13,167 bases of DNA from assembly GCA_004553595.1 (NCBI GenBank), contig SFKZ01000030.1, forward strand, positions 1 through 13,167, written 5' to 3'. Of this stretch, positions 1 to 5,036 are shown in pieces. The position numbers and the translations under genes are program-made. Source of the stretch: Methanobrevibacter ruminantium (lineage in GTDB: Archaea > Methanobacteriota > Methanobacteria > Methanobacteriales > Methanobacteriaceae). The first letter of the stretch is position 1. Each line of letters opens with the position of its first letter. The notes under the pieces were generated by a model. The model worked only from the letters and a program-made list of their open reading frames with translations, had not been told where the DNA came from and did not search any database.

Positions 1-544
1 AGCGTCTATAGATAGTCGCTTTAGACATGCCCAATTTCTTGCTGATTTCAGAATAACTCATGTGGTCTTGGGTATGCAACTTCCAAGCAAAATTAATTTG
101 TTCTTGATCATATTTTCTTGGCATACCATCATGAAAATTAGGATTATTAGCTTTAGCCCATGCTTTGCCCTCTTGGGTTCGACTAACAATCAAATCTCGC
201 TCAAATTCTGCAAAGGCACTAAACACAGTGAAGATCAGACGTCCACTTGGTGAATTATCAATGGTTCCAATATTTAAGACGCGTAGAATGACGCCCTCAT
301 CATTCATTTGCTTTACGATGCTTAACGCATCTTGCGTATTCCTAGCCAATCGATCCAATTTAGTGACGATCAAGGTATCACCATTTTGAAGTTTGTCCAT
401 CAACTTGTCGAATTCAGGACGGTTGGCAGTAGTGCCAGTGTATTTATCTTTATATATTTTCGTAGCACCTGCGCGCTTTAAATCGTCTATCTGAGTAGCG
501 TAATCTTGTTGAGCGGTTGAAACTCTAGCATAACCGTAGATCAT
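1..544 (-). CDS. Serine recombinase of the resolvase/invertase family (C-terminus cut by window edge)
   Basis: Site-specific recombinase that cuts and rejoins DNA through a serine-DNA intermediate; on plasmids such enzymes resolve multimers or invert segments. The visible 181 residues begin MIYGYARVST, which places the catalytic Ser at 9 with Arg7. The active-site motif TKLDRLAR (61-68) supplies Arg65 and Arg68. The long E helix with FERDLIVSRT (about 114-123) follows, and then a C-terminal helix-turn-helix DNA-binding domain (about 143-181, with YSEISKKLGMSKATIYR). Small resolvases are usually about 180-200 residues, so only a few codons are missing. The start is the ATG at 544, preceded by a GGGAG ribosome binding site. 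The family assignment is firm. Whether it acts as a resolvase, an invertase or a relic of a transposon is not visible. Confidence 0.93.
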   Translation of the reverse strand, partial: MIYGYARVSTAQQDYATQIDDLKRAGATKIYKDKYTGTTANRPEFDKLMDKLQNGDTLIVTKLDRLARNTQDALSIVKQMNDEGVILRVLNIGTIDNSPSGRLIFTVFSAFAEFERDLIVSRTQEGKAWAKANNPNFHDGMPRKYDQEQINFAWKLHTQDHMSYSEISKKLGMSKATIYRR

Positions 545-576
545 TTTGCAGTATCTCCCTTTCATCCTATGACACT

Positions 577-631
577 AAGTCTTGAATACAGCTGATGCAT
601 TAATTTTACAAGTCTTCGAATTTGTATTCAA
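577..631. repeat. Repeat-rich candidate recombination/operator site upstream of the serine recombinase
   Basis: TTGAATACA (582-590) is repeated as its perfect inverse TGTATTCAA (623-631). AAGTCTTGAA (577-586) is nearly repeated directly as AAGTCTTCGAA (610-620). Small serine recombinases commonly bind res-like arrays just upstream of their own start. The position and mixed inverted and direct repeats fit that, but the role is inferred. Confidence 0.35.
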
Positions 632-662
632 AACTTTCAACTTATGATTACAGAATTGCACT

Positions 663-698
663 AAAAAAAGCTTTATTAAAATAAAGCTTTTAGTCTTA
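663..698 (-). terminator. Rho-independent terminator after the short-peptide array
   Basis: The arms AAAAGCTTTA (666-675) and TAAAGCTTTT (682-691) are perfect inverse complements around a 6-nt loop. On the minus strand the stem is followed by seven T residues, so it ends leftward transcription from the peptide array. It also separates the array from the recombinase. Confidence 0.75.
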
Positions 699-734
699 TT
701 TTTTATAAATTAATTCTCCACCAAGGATCATGCT

Positions 735-782
735 TTAAAATTCTAAATGAATATGAATGTGAAAATTAGGTTGTGCTTTCAT
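735..782 (-). CDS. Short peptide gene 8 of the array (15 aa, QPN-type)
   Basis: This is a 15-codon gene encoding MKAQPNFHIHIHLEF. It has no recognisable signal peptide or family. An AGAAAGGA ribosome binding site lies about 11 nt before the ATG. It is the paralogue of the next gene upstream: both read M-basic-x-QPN-x-HI and end in an acidic then hydrophobic residue, so the product is under selection and not random sequence. It is the last well-supported gene before the terminator. Candidate roles are a secreted leaderless peptide, a pheromone, or the substrate of a modification enzyme outside this window. None can be read from the sequence. Confidence 0.6.
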   Translation of the reverse strand: MKAQPNFHIHIHLEF

Positions 783-830
783 AAACAAATTTTTCCTTTC
801 TATATAACTCTTCACGCTATTTTTTCAGTA

Positions 831-884
831 TTAAAGTTCAATATCGACATCGATTACAATATGACGATTAGGTTGTACTCGCAT
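831..884 (-). CDS. Short peptide gene 7 of the array (17 aa, QPN-type)
   Basis: This is a 17-codon gene encoding MRVQPNRHIVIDVDIEL. A strong AGAAAGGAG ribosome binding site lies 7 nt before the ATG. It shares the QPN-x-HI core and alternating hydrophobic tail with the following 15-residue gene, which implies a tandem duplication that then diverged. The tail (IVIDVDIEL) has a beta-strand pattern. No known family is recognised. Its function should be considered together with the other short genes of the array. Confidence 0.62.
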   Translation of the reverse strand: MRVQPNRHIVIDVDIEL

Positions 885-911
885 AGTTATGCTCCTTTCT
901 AAAAAATCCTT

Positions 912-941
912 TTAAAGCTTAATGCAATAAATTTTTTCCAT
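912..941 (-). CDS. Possible 9-residue mini-ORF coupled to gene 6
   Basis: ATG to stop encodes MEKIYCIKL. It starts 3 nt after the stop of the preceding short gene and in the same frame. AGAGG inside the end of that gene could act as a distant ribosome binding site. It is too short to support alone and is listed because two other genes of the array show the same stop-NNN-ATG arrangement. Confidence 0.22.
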   Translation of the reverse strand: MEKIYCIKL

Positions 942-944
942 TTA

Positions 945-992
945 TTACAAACCTCTTCTTTGCCAAGGTCTGTCTCCCCAAACAATACTCAT
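945..992 (-). CDS. Short peptide gene 6 of the array (15 aa, Trp/Arg-rich)
   Basis: This 15-codon gene encodes MSIVWGDRPWQRRGL, with the purine-rich ribosome binding site AAAGGGGAG about 7 nt upstream of the ATG. Two Trp and three Arg residues in so short a product give a cationic, amphipathic character typical of membrane-active or secreted signal peptides. No family is recognised. Its ribosome binding site is one of the best in the array, which argues against chance. Confidence 0.58.
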   Translation of the reverse strand: MSIVWGDRPWQRRGL

Positions 993-1032
993 AAGTAATC
1001 TCCCCTTTCTTTAATTGTATTAATTTAAATTT

Positions 1033-1077
1033 TTACTTATATGGTGTAATCCATATTGGTAATGCTGTTTTTTGCAT
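1033..1077 (-). CDS. Short peptide gene 5 of the array (14 aa)
   Basis: This gene encodes MQKTALPIWITPYK, with AGAAAGGA about 8 nt before the ATG. It is a short hydrophobic peptide with basic residues near both ends and a central PIWITP. It shares TAL with the preceding short gene (MTALVYV), a weak resemblance only. No family is recognised. Such a product could be an Rgg pheromone precursor or a leaderless secreted peptide. Confidence 0.55.
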   Translation of the reverse strand: MQKTALPIWITPYK

Positions 1078-1102
1078 TTTTTATTTCCTTTCTATGTGAT
1101 TA

Positions 1103-1156
1103 TTATTTATTACCATGTCTATCAGCAGCTAAAGTTACATATACTAATGCAGTCAT
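1103..1156 (-). CDS. Short peptide gene 4 of the array (17 aa)
   Basis: This gene encodes MTALVYVTLAADRHGNK, with the strong ribosome binding site AAAGGAAGTGAG about 8 nt upstream. The N-terminal half is hydrophobic (ALVYVTLAA) and the tail is polar (DRHGNK). No family is recognised. It is spaced from its neighbours by 50-60 nt untranslated gaps, each carrying a fresh ribosome binding site, the repeating layout of the array. Confidence 0.56.
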   Translation of the reverse strand: MTALVYVTLAADRHGNK

Positions 1157-1212
1157 TATAAAAACTCACTTCCTTTAAAAATTGAATTTAAATAGTCAAA
1201 AGATTTTTTAAT

Positions 1213-1320
1213 TTACTTAAACTTGATTAACAAACCCTCTACAATACTTTCAAGTTTCTTTTTTTCTGAAGATCTTTCGATCTTAGTCCCCTTTTCTTCC
1301 TTCTTTTCGTTTTCAGTCAT
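1213..1320 (-). CDS. Gene 3 of the array: 35-aa highly charged peptide
   Basis: This gene encodes a 35-residue product that starts MTENEKKEEKGTKIERSS and ends in an amphipathic helix (LESIVEGLLIKFK). It is the longest gene of the array and is rich in Lys and Glu, unlike its hydrophobic or Trp-containing neighbours. It starts 3 nt after the stop of gene 2, in the same frame, and lacks a strong ribosome binding site of its own, so translation is probably coupled. A charged helical product of this size could be an immunity or accessory peptide for the others. That is inference. Confidence 0.55.
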   Translation of the reverse strand: MTENEKKEEKGTKIERSSEKKKLESIVEGLLIKFK

Positions 1321-1323
1321 AAA

Positions 1324-1368
1324 TTACATTTGATGAATAATAGGTCTAAAGATACAATTGAAATTCAT
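1324..1368 (-). CDS. Short peptide gene 2 of the array (14 aa)
   Basis: This gene encodes MNFNCIFRPIIHQM. It has the strongest ribosome binding site of the array, AAGGAGGTGA, about 7 nt before the ATG, essentially the full anti-Shine-Dalgarno complement. The single Cys could allow a crosslink or modification. No family is recognised. Gene 3 begins 3 nt after its stop, consistent with coupled translation. Confidence 0.58.
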   Translation of the reverse strand: MNFNCIFRPIIHQM

Positions 1369-1409
1369 CTAAACGTCACCTCCTTGTACAATATGGTAAA
1401 ATTCAGATT

Positions 1410-1463
1410 TTATCTATCAGTACCTAAAATTATTCCAACTACTAAATTATTTATTCTTTTCAT
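1410..1463 (-). CDS. Short peptide gene 1 of the array (17 aa, SHP-like hydrophobic peptide)
   Basis: This first gene after the array promoter encodes MKRINNLVVGIILGTDR, with GAGGA about 9 nt before the ATG. A basic N-terminus followed by a hydrophobic stretch (LVVGIILG) is the pattern of short hydrophobic pheromone precursors (SHP) paired with Rgg regulators in streptococci. An Rgg-type gene lies immediately upstream on the same strand. The pheromone role rests on composition and position, not on recognised homology. Confidence 0.6.
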   Translation of the reverse strand: MKRINNLVVGIILGTDR

Positions 1464-1497
1464 TTTAAATTTCCTCGCTTAATTAATTTATGTTTTA

Positions 1498-1527
1498 AGT
1501 ATATGAAAGTTCATTGAAAAGAAACAA
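1498..1527 (-). promoter_or_regulatory. Promoter of the short-peptide array
   Basis: On the minus strand, -35 TTGTTT (1527-1522) and -10 TATACT (1503-1498) are separated by 18 nt. The expected start is near 1491, about 28 nt before the first short gene. The inverted repeat at 1533-1573 ends only 5 nt upstream of the -35, the usual place for an activator box. Confidence 0.6.
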
Positions 1528-1573
1528 AAAAATCGTATTTGAACATTTAAGTAAGAAAATGTTCAAATACGAC
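1527..1573 (-). terminator. 15-bp inverted repeat: rgg terminator and/or regulator box
   Basis: The 15-nt arms (1533-1547 and 1559-1573) are perfect inverse complements with an 11-nt loop. On the minus strand the stem is followed by seven T residues, so it is a good terminator for the Rgg gene that ends at 1579. The arm sequence TCGTATTTGAACATT also occurs in the rgg leader (2441-2455), and the repeat sits just upstream of the array promoter. A second role as a regulator-binding site is therefore plausible. Confidence 0.7.
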
Positions 1574-1578
1574 ATTTT

Positions 1579-2427
1579 TTATATATGATCTTTTAAAAAC
1601 TCTTCTAATTCAGTTCCATATGATTGCATTCCAGTTAATTCCATGCTTTTTATAATAGATTGACATGCATTTACATCATCTTGATTACTATTAAAATGAT
1701 AATTAGCTAAATGTTTGTAAAATGAAATTACGCTTTGATAGAAATAAAACTGCGGTTTAATTGGCAATTTTTCAGCATTTGAAATTAAATAATCTACATA
1801 ATTATAATTATTTTCTTTGATTGATAAATATAGTAAATTATCAATTATTGCTAATAAAACTTCTTGGCTTTCAGTATCATTACTATCTATAAATTTATCA
1901 ATAGCATTTTTAGTAATCATTACATTACTTTCGAGATCGTAAAATTCCATAAAATTACAAAAAAGATTTAGCTTTTCTTTAGTAATATCTGGAATATTAA
2001 ATATTTTATCTTTTAAAGCTTTTCTGACCTCTAAATTTGGCTCTTCGTCTTCCGTCTTTAAATTTTCAAGCCATCCATCAATAAGCAAAAGATATTCATC
2101 TTTATTCGGTACAGTACTTTTCTCAACTTCTTGTCGTATTTCTTCAATTCTGTTCTTGTTTGAATGATAATAAGCATCTAGTACATCATTCTCTAACTTG
2201 ATTATATACTCATGCTGAAAATCTCCTTTTAGACTAAGTCTTCTAAAGAAAGTCCACATAGCAATATCATTATGTTCTAAAATTTTAACAAGATCTTCTA
2301 CAGTAATCCTGTGTTCATTTTTCTCTACCTTAGAATAGTAGGAAGTACTTACAATACCATCCGCAAATTGTTTTTGAGTTAAGCCTTTTTTTTGACGATA
2401 TTCCTTCAATAATTCTCCAATTGTCAT
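1579..2427 (-). CDS. Rgg-family (Rgg/GadR/MutR-type) transcriptional regulator
   Basis: 282-residue cytoplasmic regulator. An XRE-type helix-turn-helix occupies about residues 4-60 (GELLKEYRQKKGLTQKQFA, then SYYSKVEKNEHRIT). The remaining roughly 220 residues are helical, as in the TPR-like peptide-binding domain of Rgg proteins. The length is typical (about 280-300) and the N-terminal pattern fits the Rgg/MutR group. Family members bind short imported peptides and then switch on neighbouring peptide and export genes. The ATG follows GGAGGGG by 5 nt. A good promoter (TTGATT-17-TAAAAT) lies upstream. It is divergent from an MFS gene and followed by an array of short peptide genes, which are the obvious candidate targets and ligands. 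Confidence 0.87.
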   Translation of the reverse strand: MTIGELLKEYRQKKGLTQKQFADGIVSTSYYSKVEKNEHRITVEDLVKILEHNDIAMWTFFRRLSLKGDFQHEYIIKLENDVLDAYYHSNKNRIEEIRQEVEKSTVPNKDEYLLLIDGWLENLKTEDEEPNLEVRKALKDKIFNIPDITKEKLNLFCNFMEFYDLESNVMITKNAIDKFIDSNDTESQEVLLAIIDNLLYLSIKENNYNYVDYLISNAEKLPIKPQFYFYQSVISFYKHLANYHFNSNQDDVNACQSIIKSMELTGMQSYGTELEEFLKDHI

Positions 2428-2440
2428 ATCTTCCCCTCCA

Positions 2441-2455
2441 AATGTTCAAATACGA
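2441..2455 (-). promoter_or_regulatory. Third copy of the TCGTATTTGAACATT motif, in the rgg leader
   Basis: On the minus strand this 15-mer lies just after the predicted transcription start and directly before the GGAGGGG ribosome binding site of rgg. It is identical to the left arm of the 1533-1573 inverted repeat. It could be a regulator half-site shared with the divergent MFS promoter region, or it could pair with the complementary arm in the rgg 3' UTR and affect translation. Confidence 0.5.
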
Positions 2456-2469
2456 AATTTTTAAAAATA

Positions 2470-2498
2470 ATTTTAATTCCTTGCTAAGATTAAATCAA
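2470..2498 (-). promoter_or_regulatory. Promoter of the Rgg-type regulator
   Basis: On the minus strand, TTGATT (2498-2493) and TAAAAT (2475-2470) are separated by 17 nt, a near-ideal vegetative promoter. The start would be near 2463, giving a leader of about 36 nt. I saw no equally good promoter for the divergent MFS gene in the same gap, which may mean it needs activation. Confidence 0.6.
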
Positions 2499-2523
2499 CA
2501 TTAAAACAAAGGAGTTAAACATT

Positions 2524-3798
2524 ATGAACGTATTTTTGAAAAATAAAGATTACAGAAGATTTTCAATCGCTAGTTTCCTTTCAGGTACTGGTGACGTGCT
2601 TTTCTACTTAGCATTTATGACTTACGCAAGTAAGCTACACAATTACTCACTTGCATTGTCTTTAATCGCAATCTCAGAATCAATTCCTAGACTTTTTGAA
2701 ATTTTCGCTGGCTACTTAGCAGATAAAACTCGCAATAAGTTTAAAAATATCTTTTTAATGGCAGTAGTTAGATTTGTTCTTTACGCAATCGTTGGAATTT
2801 TATTTGTAGCCAAAGTTTCAGATTGGAACCTAGTAATTGCAGTTGTAGTAATTAATTTCTTCTCAGATACTTTTGGTTCTTACTCAGGCGGTTTAGTAGC
2901 GCCATTAGTGGCAGATATCGTAGGTAAAAAAGATTTTGGTGAAGCAGAAGGATTTACTAGTGGTGTATCAGAAATCATCAATATGGTTGCCCAATTTGTA
3001 GGTTCTGGCTTGCTTTTATTCATGTCTTACTCCAACCTAGCATTTATTAATGCATTTACATTTTTAGCAGCAGGACTTTTGTACGCAAGTGTTGGCTTAA
3101 AGCATAAAAAAGACGGTCAATCACTTGAACCACAAGAAGTAAACGAGCAAAAGTTCTTCGCAACTATGAAGTCATCATTTACTCAAGCTAAAAAAGCTCA
3201 TGGATTATTAACTATCATGGTTATTGTAGGTTTGCTCAACGGGGTGTTAGGTGCAATGAGCGCCTTAATTCCAATTGTAATGGCAGGACACAAGTCAACA
3301 ATGTTAATTGGAAATTACAGCTTCACTATGGCTGTAATGGGTGTATTAGTTAGTTGTGGTGCTGCTTTAGGTAGTATGTTCGGTCAGCAATTATTCAGAA
3401 ACGTTTCTGCATTTACAATGACAATTATTGCTGGCGCACTTAGTTTTTTAACTACATTATCTACACTTTCAGCCCACATTTATGCAGTTTTACCATTCTT
3501 TTTCTTGTTAGCTGCAACAGCCAGCATCTCTTCTATTAAGTTAACTCAATGGTTGGTTAACACAGTTGAACATAAAATCTTAGCCTCAACTGTTGGCTTA
3601 TTAAATACTTTTGCAATAGCATCATCACCTGTAATGACTACTATTTTTACTACTGTTTCTGGTATGAGTGACGTGCGCTACGCATTAATTCTTTTACTAG
3701 TTGTAGAAGCAACGGTTTTCTTTGTAACTATTAAGATGAGTGTAAAAGTTAAGAAAGCAGAGGCGGAAGATAAGTCAGCCGCTGTAGTCAGTGAATAA
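2524..3798 (+). CDS. Major facilitator superfamily exporter
   Basis: 424-residue integral membrane protein with about 12 hydrophobic segments, the usual size for a 12-helix MFS transporter. A motif A-like loop (GYLADKTRNKFKN, about 63-75) follows the second helix. The central polar loop (about 193-225) separates the two halves and the C-terminus is charged (KVKKAEAEDK). The start ATG is preceded by AAAGGAG. The closest general type is the MFS efflux group used for drugs, macrolides or siderophores; the substrate cannot be read. It is divergent from the Rgg-type gene across a gap of 96 nt that holds the shared motif, so export of the array peptides, or self-protection against them, is a reasonable inference. 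It ends at a bidirectional terminator. Confidence 0.88.
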   Translation: MNVFLKNKDYRRFSIASFLSGTGDVLFYLAFMTYASKLHNYSLALSLIAISESIPRLFEIFAGYLADKTRNKFKNIFLMAVVRFVLYAIVGILFVAKVSDWNLVIAVVVINFFSDTFGSYSGGLVAPLVADIVGKKDFGEAEGFTSGVSEIINMVAQFVGSGLLLFMSYSNLAFINAFTFLAAGLLYASVGLKHKKDGQSLEPQEVNEQKFFATMKSSFTQAKKAHGLLTIMVIVGLLNGVLGAMSALIPIVMAGHKSTMLIGNYSFTMAVMGVLVSCGAALGSMFGQQLFRNVSAFTMTIIAGALSFLTTLSTLSAHIYAVLPFFFLLAATASISSIKLTQWLVNTVEHKILASTVGLLNTFAIASSPVMTTIFTTVSGMSDVRYALILLLVVEATVFFVTIKMSVKVKKAEAEDKSAAVVSE

Positions 3799-3858
3799 TA
3801 TCAAAATTAAAGTTTAGCTTCTAACAACAAATTGATTAATTTGAAAATTTTACAATAC

Positions 3859-3895
3859 AAAAAGAGAATCCATCATTATAGGATTCTCTTTTTTC
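3859..3895. terminator. Bidirectional terminator between MFS and ImmA-like genes
   Basis: AAAAAGAGAATCC (3859-3871) pairs with GGATTCTCTTTTT (3881-3893) around a 9-nt loop. T-runs follow the stem on both strands. It serves the rightward MFS gene and the leftward XRE/ImmA pair. Confidence 0.8.
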
Positions 3896-3917
3896 ATACG
3901 ATTTAATAAAATTTGAA

Positions 3918-4382
3918 TTAGTAATTCTCCATCATTAAGTCGGGCGCATCATATCCTTCTTCTTCCGCAAACATCTTGTATGCTTCTCCAATCATTCTAT
4001 TGGGAATACCATATGCTTTTACGAAAGATAATGGGTCATAAAAATTATCTTCTTGGGCGCATGAATACTTGTAGAGAAGATGCAAAGAATATATATCTGC
4101 ATCTTTTTCTTCTTCAATCTGCGTTCCATAAGCAATACAACAAAGCTGCTTCGTATTAGGTCCACCGAGCATAACATGTCCTATCTCATGACCTATTGTA
4201 AATGGAACTTCATCTTGATTATGCCAGTTCATATTTATAGCAATTTCACGTTTCCATTTCCAAGCAAGAGAAGGATACCGTGGGTTAGTCTTATAGAAAA
4301 CATAGCCAATATCATTATCAAAAGCATAATTAAACAGATAAGTAATTAATCTATTCTTTCTCTCACTGTTGTCCACGATCAT
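3918..4382 (-). CDS. ImmA/IrrE-family metallopeptidase (anti-repressor)
   Basis: Zinc-dependent peptidase of the type that cleaves an XRE repressor to induce mobile elements (ImmA of ICEBs1). The metal site HEIGH is visible (GHEIGHVMLGG), followed by EEEKDAD, which fits the third ligand on the next helix. I prefer the ATG at 4382 (154 residues) over the GTG at 4394, because the GAGAAAGG ribosome binding site lies directly against the GTG. Its 5' end overlaps the 3' end of the upstream XRE gene, the usual immR-immA arrangement, so the two are translationally coupled. The shared operon and the neighbouring operators suggest it relieves repression in this locus. Confidence 0.87.
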   Translation of the reverse strand: MIVDNSERKNRLITYLFNYAFDNDIGYVFYKTNPRYPSLAWKWKREIAINMNWHNQDEVPFTIGHEIGHVMLGGPNTKQLCCIAYGTQIEEEKDADIYSLHLLYKYSCAQEDNFYDPLSFVKAYGIPNRMIGEAYKMFAEEEGYDAPDLMMENY

Positions 4383-4719
4383 TTTTACGGGCACGCCTTT
4401 CTCTAATGTCCTTTTCCATCAGTTCTCGAACCATATTCAAATATTCTTCGGGAACATGATAACCATGATATGAATAAGGAACTTCATGATCCAAAGCAAC
4501 TGTTTCTTTCTGGTGCGGATTAGGGTCATCGGTTCTTCCGCTTAAATAATCTGTAGAAGTATGTAAGACCTTAGCAACGGCACTTAAAGCTAATGAACCA
4601 GGCTTCCTGTCTTTCCAATTATAAATAGTTCTTTTTCCTAGTCCAGCTTTATCGTTAACTTCTAGCAAGGTTAATTTATTTTTTTTAGCTAATTCCTTAG
4701 TACGTTCAAACTCAATCAT
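4363..4719 (-). CDS. XRE-family repressor (ImmR-like)
   Basis: 118-residue DNA-binding protein. The helix-turn-helix fills about residues 5-62 (LTLLEVNDKAGLGKRTIYNW, then ALSAVAKVLHTSTDYLSGR, typical of phage CI/ImmR-like repressors). A short linker and a charged C-terminus (ERRARKNDRGQQ) follow, where an ImmA-type protease would usually cut. The ATG at 4719 has GGAG upstream. It overlaps the metallopeptidase gene that follows. The upstream gap holds at least four related half-sites, two of them over -10 elements, so it probably represses its own promoter and the promoter facing the holin-bacteriocin operon. Confidence 0.87.
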   Translation of the reverse strand: MIEFERTKELAKKNKLTLLEVNDKAGLGKRTIYNWKDRKPGSLALSAVAKVLHTSTDYLSGRTDDPNPHQKETVALDHEVPYSYHGYHVPEEYLNMVRELMEKDIRERRARKNDRGQQ

Positions 4720-4751
4720 ATCAAGGGTTTCTCCACTTTTTCACTAAGCAA

Positions 4752-4807
4752 ATAATATGCTTTTACGTATTTTTCTCTTGACTAAGTTCGTAGATAAGCA
4801 TATTATG
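4752..4807. promoter_or_regulatory. Operator pair for the XRE repressor
   Basis: ATAATATGCTT (4752-4762) and its exact inverse AAGCATATTAT (4797-4807) are 34 nt apart. The second covers the -10 of a rightward promoter, and the first lies in the path of leftward transcription into the repressor gene. The same core appears again at 4907-4941. Confidence 0.6.
4778..4807 (+). promoter_or_regulatory. Rightward promoter toward the holin-helveticin operon
   Basis: TTGACT (4778-4783), an 18-nt spacer and TATTAT (4802-4807). The -10 lies inside one operator copy, so the repressor would block RNA polymerase here. The transcript would carry a leader of about 220 nt before the holin start. Confidence 0.55.
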
Positions 4808-4896
4808 TAAATCGTCAACAAGTTCTGATTCAACTAATCACCATAAATCTTATTTAGCAGTGAGGATTATGGCATTAGCAATATTTTTATACACTA

Positions 4897-4925
4897 ATTG
4901 TAGTATATAAGCATACTATTTTCAA
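4897..4925 (-). promoter_or_regulatory. Leftward promoter toward the XRE repressor
   Basis: On the minus strand, TTGAAA (4925-4920), a 17-nt spacer and TACAAT (4902-4897) form a near-consensus promoter. The spacer contains the left arm of the 4907-4941 operator, consistent with autoregulation. The leader to the repressor start would be about 170 nt. Confidence 0.5.
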
Positions 4926-4941
4926 TAGTTAATATGCTTAT
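4907..4941. promoter_or_regulatory. Second XRE operator: inverted repeat
   Basis: ATAAGCATA (4907-4915) and TATGCTTAT (4933-4941) are perfect inverse arms, with inner arms CTATT/AATAG. The AAGCATA core matches the operators at 4752-4762 and 4797-4807, giving at least four half-sites in 190 bp. Confidence 0.6.
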
Positions 4942-5036
4942 ACATAGAAATATTCCAATAACTTGCTGGCAACTCACAGAGGTGATGTCCAATGGACATT
5001 TAGCCCACCCTCTAAATAGAGAGGTAGGTGAAAGTA

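Noticed and set aside
62..389. Two plus-strand frames of 63 and 74 codons
   Set aside because: They lie antisense to the serine recombinase, which has clear catalytic motifs and a ribosome binding site; the plus frames have neither.
696..731. 11-codon minus frame MILGGELIYKK after the last QPN peptide
   Set aside because: No ribosome binding site and it overlaps the terminator region; kept only as part of the stop-NNN-ATG observation.
4080..4349. 89-codon plus-strand frame
   Set aside because: Antisense shadow of the ImmA-like metallopeptidase; no ribosome binding site or protein-like features.
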